From positions 1-64,000 of the forward strand of contig CAIQUS010000014.1 in assembly GCA_903875045.1 (NCBI GenBank): a DNA stretch of 64,000 nt. Direction: 5' to 3'. Source of the stretch: an uncultured Bacteroidales bacterium (lineage in GTDB: Bacteria > Bacteroidota > Bacteroidia > Bacteroidales > FEN-979). Of this stretch, positions 18,178-27,625 are shown piece by piece. The notes below the pieces were generated by a model, which saw only the letters and a list, made by a program, of their open reading frames with translations, was not told the origin of the DNA and searched no databases. Positions within the stretch are counted from its first letter, which is position 1. Each line of letters begins with the position of its first letter. Both the position numbers and the translations under genes were made by a program.

Positions 18178-20250
18178 ATGAAAAAAATCCTGTTGCTGAT
18201 GCTCCCTTTAGCCCTTCTTTTCGGGCAATGTAAACCGGTTGAAAAATCCGATGAAAAAACTTCCGTTTCCTTTATCAAACAACCAACCATTGATTCTGTG
18301 ATGATCAAACTTACACAACAATTTGGCGATGCCAGTAAAACCCGCATGGAGAAAGGGGTGAAACAATGTGCAGCTCTTTGGATTTCAAAGGATGGAACTG
18401 AAAAAGAGTTTGAAGAATTCTGCCTGAAATATTTCGTTGGCGACCCTGCAAAACTTGAAATTCTGTTCAAACGGTTTTCATCAAACTGGGAATCATTGTT
18501 TGGCCATTTCAACATGATCAGCCTTGATTTGAAAAGGGGAATGCATTTAGATATTGGCGAGATGCTCGAAATTGATGAGATCTTCGGTGCCTATGAACCG
18601 GGTGCACATTTCAATGATGATTTCTTTAACAACAAACTGGCTTTTATTACAGCCCTCAATTTCCCCTTTTATTCCCTGAAAGAAAAAGAGGAACTTGGAC
18701 CAAAATGGAGCCGTTCGGAATGGGCCCATGTTCGGATGGGTGATTTATTTACAGCCCGGGTGCCAGCCGATGTCAATGTTAAAATCGCTGAAGCCCTCAC
18801 CAATGCTGATAATTACATCTCCGGTTATAACATCTATGTTGGCAATCTGCTTGATGACCAGGGAAAAACACATTTTGCAAAAGAGATGAAACTTTTATCG
18901 CACTGGAATCTCCGCGATGAATTGAAAGCCAATTACAACAAAGGGGAAGAAGGGTTGCTCAAGCAACAGATGATTTACCAGGTTATGCTGCGGATCATTA
19001 ACCAGGACATCCCCGACAGTGTGATCAACAACCCGTCATTCCAGTGGAATCCGGTTTCCAATAAGGTTTTTAAAGATGCAAAGGAAGTTGCAAACACCCC
19101 GGAACCGGATACCCGATATGCAGTCCTTTTAAATTTGTTCAACAATATGAAACTGATGGATCCATACACACCGATGTATCCTACCTATATCATGCGTGCA
19201 TTCGACGGTGGTATGGAGATCCCGCAGGAACAGGTTGAAAAACTTTTTACCGATTTCTGTTCATCCCCACAAGTTAAACAAGTAGGTGAGTTGATCAGCA
19301 AGAGGCTGGGCCGCCCCCTGCAACCATTTGATATCTGGTACGATGGATTCAAAGCACGCAGCAACATGAACATGGAACTGCTCGATAAAACAACACGTGC
19401 TAAATATCCCGACACTCAGGCATTTGAAGCTGACATTCCCAACATGCTCATAAAACTTGGCTTCAAACCGGATAAAGCCCGGGAAATCGCTTCCCATATT
19501 ACTGTTGATCCGGCACGCGGAAGTGGCCATGCATGGGGTGCACAAATGAAAGGCGACAAAGCACACTTGCGCACACGTTTAGGAAAGCAAGGAATGGACT
19601 ACAAAGGCTATAACATCGCTATCCACGAACTTGGTCACAATGTAGAACAAACCATCTCCCTTTATTTCGTTGATGACTACATGATGCAGGGTGTTCCCAA
19701 TACAGCGTTCACCGAGGCCCTCGCATTCAATTTCCAGAAACGTGACCTGGAATTGCTGGGAATCAAAGACAACGACCCCGACAAGGAGGCATTGGCGGCA
19801 GTTGATAACTTCTGGATGAGTTATGAAATAATGGGTGTTTCGCTTTTAGATATGAAAGTATGGAAATGGCTCTACGAAAATCCCGCAGCAACCAAAGAAC
19901 AGCTCAAAGAAACTGTCGTTAAAACAGCCATCGAGGTTTGGAACCAATATTATGCACCGGTGTTCGGCACAAAAGATACGCCCATTCTTGCCATCTATTC
20001 GCACATGATCGACAATCCTTTGTATCTGTCGAATTATCCGGTGGGGCACCTTATCGACTTCCAGCTTGATCAGTTCCTGAAAGGAAAAAATTTCGCCGAT
20101 GAGGCCATCCGAATCTATTCTGCCGGACGACTGATTCCACAACTTTGGATGAAAAACGCCGTTGGAAATGAAATATCTATCAAGCCTTTACTGGATGCCA
20201 CTGATGAAGCATTCAAAAAAGCATCAGTCCTGGCACCAGCAAAAAAATAA
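18178..20250 (+). CDS. Lipoprotein zinc metallopeptidase-like protein (HExxH)
   Basis: Signal/lipobox MKKILLLMLPLALLFGQC; YNIAIHELGHNVEQTISLYF zincin motif with downstream E (TEALAFNFQ). Confidence 0.8.
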   Translation: MKKILLLMLPLALLFGQCKPVEKSDEKTSVSFIKQPTIDSVMIKLTQQFGDASKTRMEKGVKQCAALWISKDGTEKEFEEFCLKYFVGDPAKLEILFKRFSSNWESLFGHFNMISLDLKRGMHLDIGEMLEIDEIFGAYEPGAHFNDDFFNNKLAFITALNFPFYSLKEKEELGPKWSRSEWAHVRMGDLFTARVPADVNVKIAEALTNADNYISGYNIYVGNLLDDQGKTHFAKEMKLLSHWNLRDELKANYNKGEEGLLKQQMIYQVMLRIINQDIPDSVINNPSFQWNPVSNKVFKDAKEVANTPEPDTRYAVLLNLFNNMKLMDPYTPMYPTYIMRAFDGGMEIPQEQVEKLFTDFCSSPQVKQVGELISKRLGRPLQPFDIWYDGFKARSNMNMELLDKTTRAKYPDTQAFEADIPNMLIKLGFKPDKAREIASHITVDPARGSGHAWGAQMKGDKAHLRTRLGKQGMDYKGYNIAIHELGHNVEQTISLYFVDDYMMQGVPNTAFTEALAFNFQKRDLELLGIKDNDPDKEALAAVDNFWMSYEIMGVSLLDMKVWKWLYENPAATKEQLKETVVKTAIEVWNQYYAPVFGTKDTPILAIYSHMIDNPLYLSNYPVGHLIDFQLDQFLKGKNFADEAIRIYSAGRLIPQLWMKNAVGNEISIKPLLDATDEAFKKASVLAPAKK

Positions 20251-20280
20251 TTATTTTTATTGAATCTTGTCTGAATTAGG

Positions 20281-20308
20281 CAACCTTCCGCCCGGAAGGT
20301 TGTCTTTT
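20281..20308 (+). terminator. Rho-independent-like terminator
   Basis: CAACCTTCCG-CC-CGGAAGGTTG hairpin followed by TCTTTT. Confidence 0.7.
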
Positions 20309-20350
20309 CATTAAGTTTTTTCGCTATTTTTGTAAAAAAATCCACTATCT

Positions 20351-21817
20351 ATGAAAAAGATCATATTTACCATTTTATTTCTTGCACCTATTCTGCTAAG
20401 TGCGCAGAATTACACAAACATTTGCTCTGCAGGTCCTGCTTTTTATAAAAAGATGAACACCAATACCCTGAAGGCATATAAAACTTCCAGTTATACCTTG
20501 CCGGGAGGAGGTGATACAATTTTTTATTCATTTCCGATCATCCGCGATAGTGCGGCCGAATGTAAGGATACAACCAAGGGATCAATTCTTGGCAGGAAAA
20601 TATACAGACAAAGTAACAGTTACATGTTCTATTTCTTTAACAAATACAACGATACCATTTATATTTATGCAAAAGCACTCTTGAATGACACCTGGAGATT
20701 TTCAAAACTCACTTCCGGCACCTTCCTTGAAGCAAAGGTTACCTCCATGGGCCCTGACAGCGTAATGGGTGTGTTGGATGATGTTATGAGAATTGAACTT
20801 CAGGCCAGAAGAAATGATGGGTTGGCCATCTCAAGTCCCTGGAATGGCAAATATCTCAAGCTGAGCAAACATTATGGGTTGGCAAGAACTTTTGATATGA
20901 CGAATGTTCCCTTTGATACAACCAATTACACCATTGTTGGAAAACTGAAACCAGTGATCGGAATTCAGGATTTTGGCTGGAAAGAAGTTTATAATTTTAA
21001 CATCGGCGATGTTCTTCACTACTCCGGTTATACCAATTCCTCCTCCGGTGGTCCGAACACTACATGGAAAGAGATCCAGACGGTTTTTGCAAAAACAACA
21101 TACGGGACTAATATCGACTCTGTCATATATAAATTTGACCGTTGCCGCAGCACCATTACCAACCCCGGAAATAATCATGTCTATTTCCGTGATACCATTG
21201 TTACAAAATACAAGTTCAATGTTATGGCACTCGATTCTACCATTCTGCGTTTACCCGATCAGTTTAAGCGCCAGAATGTTTATGCTTCCCAGTTTGACCG
21301 CTATATGAAAGCCTACAACAACCGTCAAACAAAAAAAGTGACTGAAGACAAATACCGTTTTCTCAATTCATGTTGGGTAATTCCGACCGGTAGCGTGACA
21401 CTTTACCGCAATTATTCTGAAGGTCTTGGTTTAACAGAATACTATCGTGATGATCAAAGCACCCAGGAATTCTACCGTCTTGTGTATTTCAAAAAAGGAT
21501 CAGAAACCTGGGGCGCCGCGGTTGGGACACAATGTTCGCCCATCCTCGACGTCAGTGAGCAACCGGTTGCCACAACCCCGCAGGTGCGTATCGTTCCCAA
21601 CCCGATGAAAAATCAGGCGCAGGTAATCATTGATGGCATGCAAACCACCGAAAATGCAACTTTCATGCTCTACAATCTCGTTGGTCAGGAAGTTTACCGG
21701 ATGACCCTTAACTCAAATACAACAACACTCACCAGGAACAATCTGCCAACGGGTCTCTATGTCTATATTCTGACCGGAAAAAATCTGATGGTTAAGGGGA
21801 AACTCATGATTGATTAA
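20351..21817 (+). CDS. T9SS type A sorting domain-containing secreted protein
   Basis: Signal peptide MKKIIFTILFLAPILLSAQ; C-terminal VRIVPNPMKNQAQVIIDG...LYNLVGQEVYRMTL...NLPTGLYVYILTGKNLMVKGKLMID. Confidence 0.9.
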   Translation: MKKIIFTILFLAPILLSAQNYTNICSAGPAFYKKMNTNTLKAYKTSSYTLPGGGDTIFYSFPIIRDSAAECKDTTKGSILGRKIYRQSNSYMFYFFNKYNDTIYIYAKALLNDTWRFSKLTSGTFLEAKVTSMGPDSVMGVLDDVMRIELQARRNDGLAISSPWNGKYLKLSKHYGLARTFDMTNVPFDTTNYTIVGKLKPVIGIQDFGWKEVYNFNIGDVLHYSGYTNSSSGGPNTTWKEIQTVFAKTTYGTNIDSVIYKFDRCRSTITNPGNNHVYFRDTIVTKYKFNVMALDSTILRLPDQFKRQNVYASQFDRYMKAYNNRQTKKVTEDKYRFLNSCWVIPTGSVTLYRNYSEGLGLTEYYRDDQSTQEFYRLVYFKKGSETWGAAVGTQCSPILDVSEQPVATTPQVRIVPNPMKNQAQVIIDGMQTTENATFMLYNLVGQEVYRMTLNSNTTTLTRNNLPTGLYVYILTGKNLMVKGKLMID

Positions 21818-21865
21818 AACTTTGCATCAGGACCTGGTTTCCTGCTTCAATTCAAGCAATATTTT

Positions 21866-21897
21866 AGAGGCTGCCTTCACGAAGCAGCCTCTTTTTA
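21866..21897. terminator. Terminator between convergent genes
   Basis: AGAGGCTGC-CTTCACGAA-GCAGCCTCT followed by TTTTATT. Confidence 0.85.
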
Positions 21898-21902
21898 TTG
21901 AA

Positions 21903-23162
21903 TCAGGCTGGCTGGATTACCTTTCCATTCAGGATAATTTGCTCAGCTTTGTTGCTACCATAAGCATAAGGCATAAAAGAGTAGGATGGAATTGGTTTTG
22001 TGATAAAAAAGTTTGCAATTTTTCCCCGGGCAATACTTCCGAAATCCTCACTCAATCCCATGGCATAAGCACCGTTGATGGTAACCGCATGAATGGCCTC
22101 TTCCGGAAGCATCCTGTATTTGATACAAGCCATCGACAGAATAAACTGCATATTCCCCGAAGGCGATGAACCCGGATTAAAATCACTGGCCATTGCCACA
22201 GGAAGCCCTGCTTTGATCATTTTACGCACAGGCGAATATGCCATTTCCAGGAAAAATGCCGCCCCGGGCAATATCGTTGGCATAGTTTCGGTTCCCAGCA
22301 GACATTCTATCTCTTCATCCCCGGTAAATTCAAGGTGATCTACAGAAAGTGCATTATACTTGACCCCAACCTGAATTCCCCCGGAAAAATCCAGTTCATT
22401 CGCATGGATCTTGGCACGCATTCCATATTTCATTCCTGCATTCAGAATACGATCTGTTTCTTCAACTGTAAAAAATCCACGATCGCAAAAAACATCAATA
22501 TAGTCGGCAAGGTTATCAGCGGCAACCTGAGGGATCATTTCACTGATCACCATATCCACGAATTCTTCCTGCCGGCCTTTATATTCGGCTGGCACGGCAT
22601 GGGCCCCGAGGAATGTCGGAACAATCTTTACCGGTGAAAGTCCTTTAAGTTTACGGATCACCCTGAGCATCTTAAGCTCATCCTCAACGCTCAACCCATA
22701 ACCACTCTTAATCTCAACTGCACCGGTGCCAAACATCATGATCTCATTTAATCGGCCCATCGCCTGTTCTATTAGTTCGTCCTCATGGGTTTCATGCAAT
22801 CTTTTGGCTGAATTAAGAATACCACCTCCCCTCCTGGCAATCTCCTCATAACTCAATCCTCTGATCTTATCAATGTATTCAATCTCCCGGCTTCCTGCAT
22901 AAACCAAATGGGTATGGCTGTCGCAGAAACTCGGGAAAACCATTTTCCCGGAAGCATCAATAAGTTGGAAACCCTCTTTCTCCTCCCCGGATATCGGAAA
23001 CGGAAAAGGCATGGTCCCAAAATCCTTTATTCGCGAACCTTCGGTCAGGAGCCAGCCATTCTTAATGGTTCTTAATTTTGACATGGCTTTGCCAAACACC
23101 ATGCTCTGTGGTTTTTCCTCGACTTGTACGAGCTCTTTGATGTTTGTTATGAGGATGGACAT
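21903..23162 (-). CDS. hutI: Imidazolonepropionase
   Basis: MVFPSFCDSHTHLVYAGSREIEY, GAVEIKSGYGLSVEDELKML, PTFLGAHAVPAEYKGR, MASDFNPGSSPSGNMQFILSMAC: characteristic HutI motifs. Confidence 0.96.
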   Translation of the reverse strand: MSILITNIKELVQVEEKPQSMVFGKAMSKLRTIKNGWLLTEGSRIKDFGTMPFPFPISGEEKEGFQLIDASGKMVFPSFCDSHTHLVYAGSREIEYIDKIRGLSYEEIARRGGGILNSAKRLHETHEDELIEQAMGRLNEIMMFGTGAVEIKSGYGLSVEDELKMLRVIRKLKGLSPVKIVPTFLGAHAVPAEYKGRQEEFVDMVISEMIPQVAADNLADYIDVFCDRGFFTVEETDRILNAGMKYGMRAKIHANELDFSGGIQVGVKYNALSVDHLEFTGDEEIECLLGTETMPTILPGAAFFLEMAYSPVRKMIKAGLPVAMASDFNPGSSPSGNMQFILSMACIKYRMLPEEAIHAVTINGAYAMGLSEDFGSIARGKIANFFITKPIPSYSFMPYAYGSNKAEQIILNGKVIQPA

Positions 23163-23253
23163 GTGTTCTGTTTTAATTCACGAAAGTAACCCTTTTTTGT
23201 ATAAATTCCGCGGATTTGGAATCACATTTCATTTTTTGTATGATTATAACCGG

Positions 23254-23261
23254 TATCTTTG
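23254..23261 (+). promoter_or_regulatory. -7 element TATCTTTG upstream of the C10 peptidase gene
   Basis: TATCTTTG at 23254-23261; a T-rich TTTTTTG lies upstream (spacer about 15, shorter than the usual spacing). Confidence 0.5.
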
Positions 23262-23307
23262 CAAAAAAATTCAACTTATTGTATCTTAAACAGAATCAAC
23301 ACATCCC

Positions 23308-25449
23308 ATGAGAAAAACTGCACTATTTCTATTGATTTTAATTCTTTTTGCTGCGTATGATACCTCAGCAAAACATGTTGAAGTTGCAACAGCAAAGCTG
23401 GCTGGAAAAAACTTCTTCTGTGAACGGTTAAGCAGCCACTTGTCGCAAACCATTTCATTCAATGATCTGAAAATTTCAAGTGAATTTGTTGAAAAATCCG
23501 GGAATACTCCAGTCTATTACACTTTCAATTTCGCCGGTAAGGGATATATAATCATTTCTGCAGATGATTGTTGTTTCCCGGTAATCGGATATTCTTTTGA
23601 TTCGCAATACAGCCAGGAAAATCAACCTGATAATTTTGTATTCTGGATGAATGGAAGAAAGCAGGAAATTATTTACAACATTCAAAACAATACTCCTCCT
23701 GATCCCGCTGTTACCAGTGAGTGGGACAGATTGGCCAATATGGATCCGCAGGCAATAACCGATGGACAATCGGCTGTTACCGAGGTAACCCCGCTTCTGA
23801 AAAGTACATGGGACCAGGGGTTTCCTTATAATGTGCTGTGTCCGTCCGATCCATCCTGTGGCTCCTTAGGAGGTCACGTTACTGTTGGTTGCGTGGCAAC
23901 GGCAATGGCCCAGATCATGTACTACTGGAGATGGCCCAATACCGGTACAGGATCACATTGCTATACCCCGTCCGGATACGCTCAACAATGTGCCGACTTC
24001 GGAAATACAACTTATGACTGGAATGGAATGACAGATTCACCATCCAAGGAATGTTACCCGATTGCACTGATTTCCTATCATGCCGGTATTAGTGTGAATA
24101 TGATGTATAACAGTGATGGGGCATGCTCCTCCGGTGCATACCAGTCAACAGTACCAGGCGCGTTAAAAAACTATTTCAAATATGCATCCAGCTGTACTTC
24201 AGCAAATAAAATGTCCTATTCCACCACTGCCTGGAACAGCATGCTCCAGGGCGACTTGAATACTGGTAAACCCATTCAATATGGTGGACAGGGTCCGGGT
24301 GGTGGACATTCCTGGGTTTGCGATGGTTATCAGGGAGCCGACTTTTATCACATGAACTGGGGCTGGAGTGGTTCATCCAATGGCTATTTTTACCTCAATA
24401 ACCTTAACCCAAGCGGATATACATTCAACAACGGACAGGAAGCAGTTCTGCATATTGAGCCCAATACATCCCAGTATCCAACCTTTTGCACTGGCACTAC
24501 CCTTGTGAATACCTACGTTTTCGGCTCTTTGGAAGATGGCAGCGGACCTGTTGCAAATTACCAGGATAATGCCAACTGTAGCTGGCTGATCGCTCCTGAT
24601 GACAGTGTAGGCACACTAACACTTAACTTTACTCAATTCAATACTGTGGCGGGTGATGTTGTAAAAGTTTACGACGGCAGCAACGCTTCTGCACCTTTGA
24701 TCGGAACATTTTCGGGAGCATTAACTTCTATGCCAACAGTAAACTCAACAGGACCAACCATGTTCATCACTTTTACAACGGATGGAGCGAACTCCTCCCA
24801 GGGCTGGAAGGCAAATTACACGGCCAACCTTGTTAAATTTTGTGCTTCCTCCACCACACTGCTTGATGGTTGGGGAACCATTACCGATGGCAGCGATCGT
24901 TTCGATTACCGCAACAACTCAAATTGCAAATGGAAAATCATGCCGGTCGGAGCATCTAAAATCATTTTGACTGTAAATAGTTTCAGCACGGAACAGGACA
25001 ACGACCGTATTCAAGTTTATGACCTGGGAACAAGTGCGCTGCTTGCAACATGGTCCGGAAATTATACAACCCCGCCACCTCCCCTTGAATCAACCTCAGG
25101 ATCGGTCATGCTTATGTGGACCAGCAACGGATCGGTACGCGGCCCTGGTTGGAACATTAGTTATTCACCAATGGTTGGTACTGAAGATGTTAATACAATC
25201 AACAACATCACAGTTTATCCAAATCCTGCCACGCAACTTATTAATATTGGTTTTTCTGTAACCGAACCACAAAATGTGAAGATTGAACTTCTGTCGCTCC
25301 AGGGAACACCGCTTTATCAGGATAATCTGACCGGGATTAAGGGACAATATTCCAAAACAATAGATGTTTCTTTGTTTGCGAGGGGTATTTACATGCTTCG
25401 GCTTAATTCAGACAAGGGCACATCGGTGAAAAAGATTGTCATACAATAA
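23308..25449 (+). CDS. C10-family (streptopain-like) cysteine peptidase with CUB domains and T9SS type A sorting domain
   Basis: HVTVGCVATAMAQIMYYWRWP (catalytic Cys), GGHSWVCDGYQGADFYHMNWGWSGSSNGYF (catalytic His region); CUB-like WLIAPDDSVGTLTLNFTQFNT...KVYDGSNASAPLIGTFSG; C-terminal ITVYPNPATQLINIGF...KKIVIQ. Confidence 0.94.
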   Translation: MRKTALFLLILILFAAYDTSAKHVEVATAKLAGKNFFCERLSSHLSQTISFNDLKISSEFVEKSGNTPVYYTFNFAGKGYIIISADDCCFPVIGYSFDSQYSQENQPDNFVFWMNGRKQEIIYNIQNNTPPDPAVTSEWDRLANMDPQAITDGQSAVTEVTPLLKSTWDQGFPYNVLCPSDPSCGSLGGHVTVGCVATAMAQIMYYWRWPNTGTGSHCYTPSGYAQQCADFGNTTYDWNGMTDSPSKECYPIALISYHAGISVNMMYNSDGACSSGAYQSTVPGALKNYFKYASSCTSANKMSYSTTAWNSMLQGDLNTGKPIQYGGQGPGGGHSWVCDGYQGADFYHMNWGWSGSSNGYFYLNNLNPSGYTFNNGQEAVLHIEPNTSQYPTFCTGTTLVNTYVFGSLEDGSGPVANYQDNANCSWLIAPDDSVGTLTLNFTQFNTVAGDVVKVYDGSNASAPLIGTFSGALTSMPTVNSTGPTMFITFTTDGANSSQGWKANYTANLVKFCASSTTLLDGWGTITDGSDRFDYRNNSNCKWKIMPVGASKIILTVNSFSTEQDNDRIQVYDLGTSALLATWSGNYTTPPPPLESTSGSVMLMWTSNGSVRGPGWNISYSPMVGTEDVNTINNITVYPNPATQLINIGFSVTEPQNVKIELLSLQGTPLYQDNLTGIKGQYSKTIDVSLFARGIYMLRLNSDKGTSVKKIVIQ

Positions 25450-25468
25450 ACGCAGGATCTCACTGAGG

Positions 25469-25505
25469 AACCCGTGGCAATTCAATGTCACGGGTTTTTT
25501 TTTTC
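25469..25505. terminator. Terminator downstream of the C10 peptidase gene, overlapping the 3' end of the convergent gene
   Basis: AACCCGTG...CACGGGTT followed by a T-run (TTTTTTTT). Confidence 0.85.
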
Positions 25506-25904
25506 GTTGAAAAGAATATCAACCTCTCCGCGGTTTTTAATACAATCAACCAGGCGGTTTTTCAGTTTCCAACATGTCATCTGCCGAAGGTCGAGCAACC
25601 TTGAAAGTTCATAGGTGGAAACAGCCGGGTCATGACAAACCAGATAAACAATGCGAAATGCCTCTGTGATCGGAATATGGCACCGGTGAAAAATTGTATG
25701 CGCTGTGGCCGACTCTTCTGACTTGCACCTCGTACAACGCCGGGCATATAATGTTTTTCCTTTACAATAATTTGTATGCCCGCATTTGGTGCAAACAAAC
25801 CCGGCTTCCCATTTCTTTTCAGCCAGGAATTTTAAACAGTCTTCCTCATTTGAGAAAAATCCTGCAAGTTCTGTAATATCAAGTTGTTTGAAAGAAATAG
25901 ACAT
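25488..25904 (-). CDS. Transposase-derived zinc-ribbon protein (IS1595-type N-terminal domain, no DDE domain)
   Basis: CTKCGHTNYC...RRCTRCKSEESATAHTIFHRCHIPITEAFRIVYLVCHDPAVSTYELSRLLDLRQMTCWKLKNRL resembles the IS1595 zinc ribbon and HTH part only; ATG at 25904. Confidence 0.75.
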   Translation of the reverse strand: MSISFKQLDITELAGFFSNEEDCLKFLAEKKWEAGFVCTKCGHTNYCKGKTLYARRCTRCKSEESATAHTIFHRCHIPITEAFRIVYLVCHDPAVSTYELSRLLDLRQMTCWKLKNRLVDCIKNRGEVDILFNEKKNP

Positions 25905-25976
25905 TTGATAAAAAAAATTATTATGCAAAATTAATAAAAATAGTGATGTTTATGCGATTTGTTTTAATATTTTTTT

Positions 25977-25984
25977 TACCTTTG
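25977..25984 (+). promoter_or_regulatory. Putative -7 element TACCTTTG upstream of the 26010 gene
   Basis: TACCTTTG followed by GCAGCG; TTTG at 25958-25961 with a shorter than usual spacer. Confidence 0.4.
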
Positions 25985-26009
25985 CAGCGTTATTCAAATA
26001 AACCTCATT

Positions 26010-26474
26010 ATGAAAAAACTGACATTCCTCCTTTTATTTCTTGTTTCCTTTACTTTCACTGCCTGCAGCAGCAACGATAACAAAGGGAATAACGGCAGTG
26101 CAAACACAGATGGACAAGTGAATAAACTTACTGCCGAATCATTTCAAAAACTAATTTGGGATTATAAAGCAAACCCCAGGGATTTCGTATTTAAAGGTGA
26201 TCAGCCATGTATTATTGATTTTTACGCTGATTGGTGCCGGCCTTGTAAAATGGTTGCACCAATAATGGATGAGCTTTCAAAAGAATATCAGGGGAAAGTA
26301 AGAATCTACAAAGTTAACACTGATGAGCAACGTGAACTGGCCGGATTATTCAACATCAGTTCAATCCCGGCTGTCATGTTTGTTCCTAAAAACGGGAAAC
26401 CACAAATGTCTGTTGGTGCCATGCAGAAACCAGCTTATTTGGAGTTGATCAGGAATGTGCTGGTGGTAAAATAG
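26010..26474 (+). CDS. Thioredoxin-fold lipoprotein
   Basis: Lipoprotein signal FTFTACSSN; CIIDFYADWCRPCKMVAPIMDELSKEY WCxxC active site. Confidence 0.93.
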   Translation: MKKLTFLLLFLVSFTFTACSSNDNKGNNGSANTDGQVNKLTAESFQKLIWDYKANPRDFVFKGDQPCIIDFYADWCRPCKMVAPIMDELSKEYQGKVRIYKVNTDEQRELAGLFNISSIPAVMFVPKNGKPQMSVGAMQKPAYLELIRNVLVVK

Positions 26475-26521
26475 TGGACAAGTGGGCAAGTGGGCAAGTG
26501 GGCAAGTGGGCAAGTGGACAA
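26474..26521. repeat. Intergenic octamer tandem repeat, 6 x 8 bp (GTGGGCAA) plus degenerate units
   Basis: GTGGACAA GTGGGCAA x4 GTGGACAA GTGAAGGA GTGACCGT, starting on the last base of the upstream TAG stop. Confidence 0.95.
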
Positions 26522-26580
26522 GTGAAGGAGTGACCGTGCAAAGTATTTTTTTTTAGTTTTTAACTTCTAATTAATATAAA

Positions 26581-26943
26581 ATGGTAGAGCATTTAACCAA
26601 AGAAACCTTTTTAACAAAGGTCTTTAATTTCGAAAACAATCAGGAATGGAAATTTGAGGGAAGCAAACCTTGTATCATTGATTTTTACGCCGATTGGTGC
26701 AATCCCTGCAAAATGGTGGCTCCGATCCTCGAAGAACTGGCTACAGAGTACGCCGGAAAAATTGACATCTACAAAATTGACACAGAGGCGGAACAGGAAC
26801 TTGCCGGAGCCTTTGGCATCCGCAGTATTCCTTCGATGTTGTTTGTGCCGATGAATGAACCGCCTCAAATGTCGGTTGGCGCATTGCCAAAAGATTCTCT
26901 TAAACAGGCCATCAGTGACGTTTTGTTGAAAGAAGTGAATTAA
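26581..26943 (+). CDS. Thioredoxin (cytoplasmic paralogue)
   Basis: CIIDFYADWCNPCKMVAPILEELATEY; no signal peptide. Confidence 0.94.
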   Translation: MVEHLTKETFLTKVFNFENNQEWKFEGSKPCIIDFYADWCNPCKMVAPILEELATEYAGKIDIYKIDTEAEQELAGAFGIRSIPSMLFVPMNEPPQMSVGALPKDSLKQAISDVLLKEVN

Positions 26944-26944
26944 C

Positions 26945-27559
26945 ATGGCCATTCTGGTTACAACAGCCTATTGTCCTTCTGTTAGTTACATGACTGAAGT
27001 CATTCGGGCTGATGAAATAGCCATCGAAAACTTTGAAACATATTCAAAACAGACCATACGTAATCACTGCAATATTTTAGGTCCCAATGGCAGACAAACT
27101 TTGAGCATCCCGGTTATCAAACCAAATGGTAACCACTCCATGACAAAGGATGTTCTTATTTCACCTCATCAGCCATGGCAAATGATTCACTGGCGATCGA
27201 TAGAAACGGCGTACAACAATTCGCCGTTTTTTCTTTATTACCAGGACTATTTTACTCCTTTTTATCATAAAAAGTTTAAGTTTCTGCTTGATCTCAATTT
27301 CCAAATCCTTCAAACTCTTCTGCAAATCCTGAAAATCGGACCCCAGATCCGGTTCACCGAAAAATTTGAAAAATTACCCGTTGGCATAACCGACCTTCGT
27401 CCTGCAACAGGTTCAAAAATTACTGCTCAACATTTCAACTACCCTCATTATACCCAGGTTTTTGAATCCCGTCATGGTTTTATTCCTGAACTAAGCATCA
27501 TTGATGTAATTTTCAACCTCGGACCAGAATCCTGTTCTTATCTTCAATCCATCAAATAA
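26945..27559 (+). CDS. WbqC family protein
   Basis: VTTAYCPSVSYM...QTIRNHCNILGPNGRQTLSIPVIKPNGNH...PWQMIHWRSIETAYNNSPFFLYYQDYFTPFY. Confidence 0.88.
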   Translation: MAILVTTAYCPSVSYMTEVIRADEIAIENFETYSKQTIRNHCNILGPNGRQTLSIPVIKPNGNHSMTKDVLISPHQPWQMIHWRSIETAYNNSPFFLYYQDYFTPFYHKKFKFLLDLNFQILQTLLQILKIGPQIRFTEKFEKLPVGITDLRPATGSKITAQHFNYPHYTQVFESRHGFIPELSIIDVIFNLGPESCSYLQSIK

Positions 27560-27596
27560 AATAAGCCCGATCATTCTCAGGAATAGCCATTTTTCT

Positions 27597-27604
27597 TATC
27601 TTTG
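27597..27604 (+). promoter_or_regulatory. -7 element TATCTTTG upstream of feoAB
   Basis: TATCTTTG at 27597-27604, 22 bp before the TTG start; no clear -33 TTTG. Confidence 0.45.
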
Positions 27605-27625
27605 CATTTATTCAATCTAAATTAA

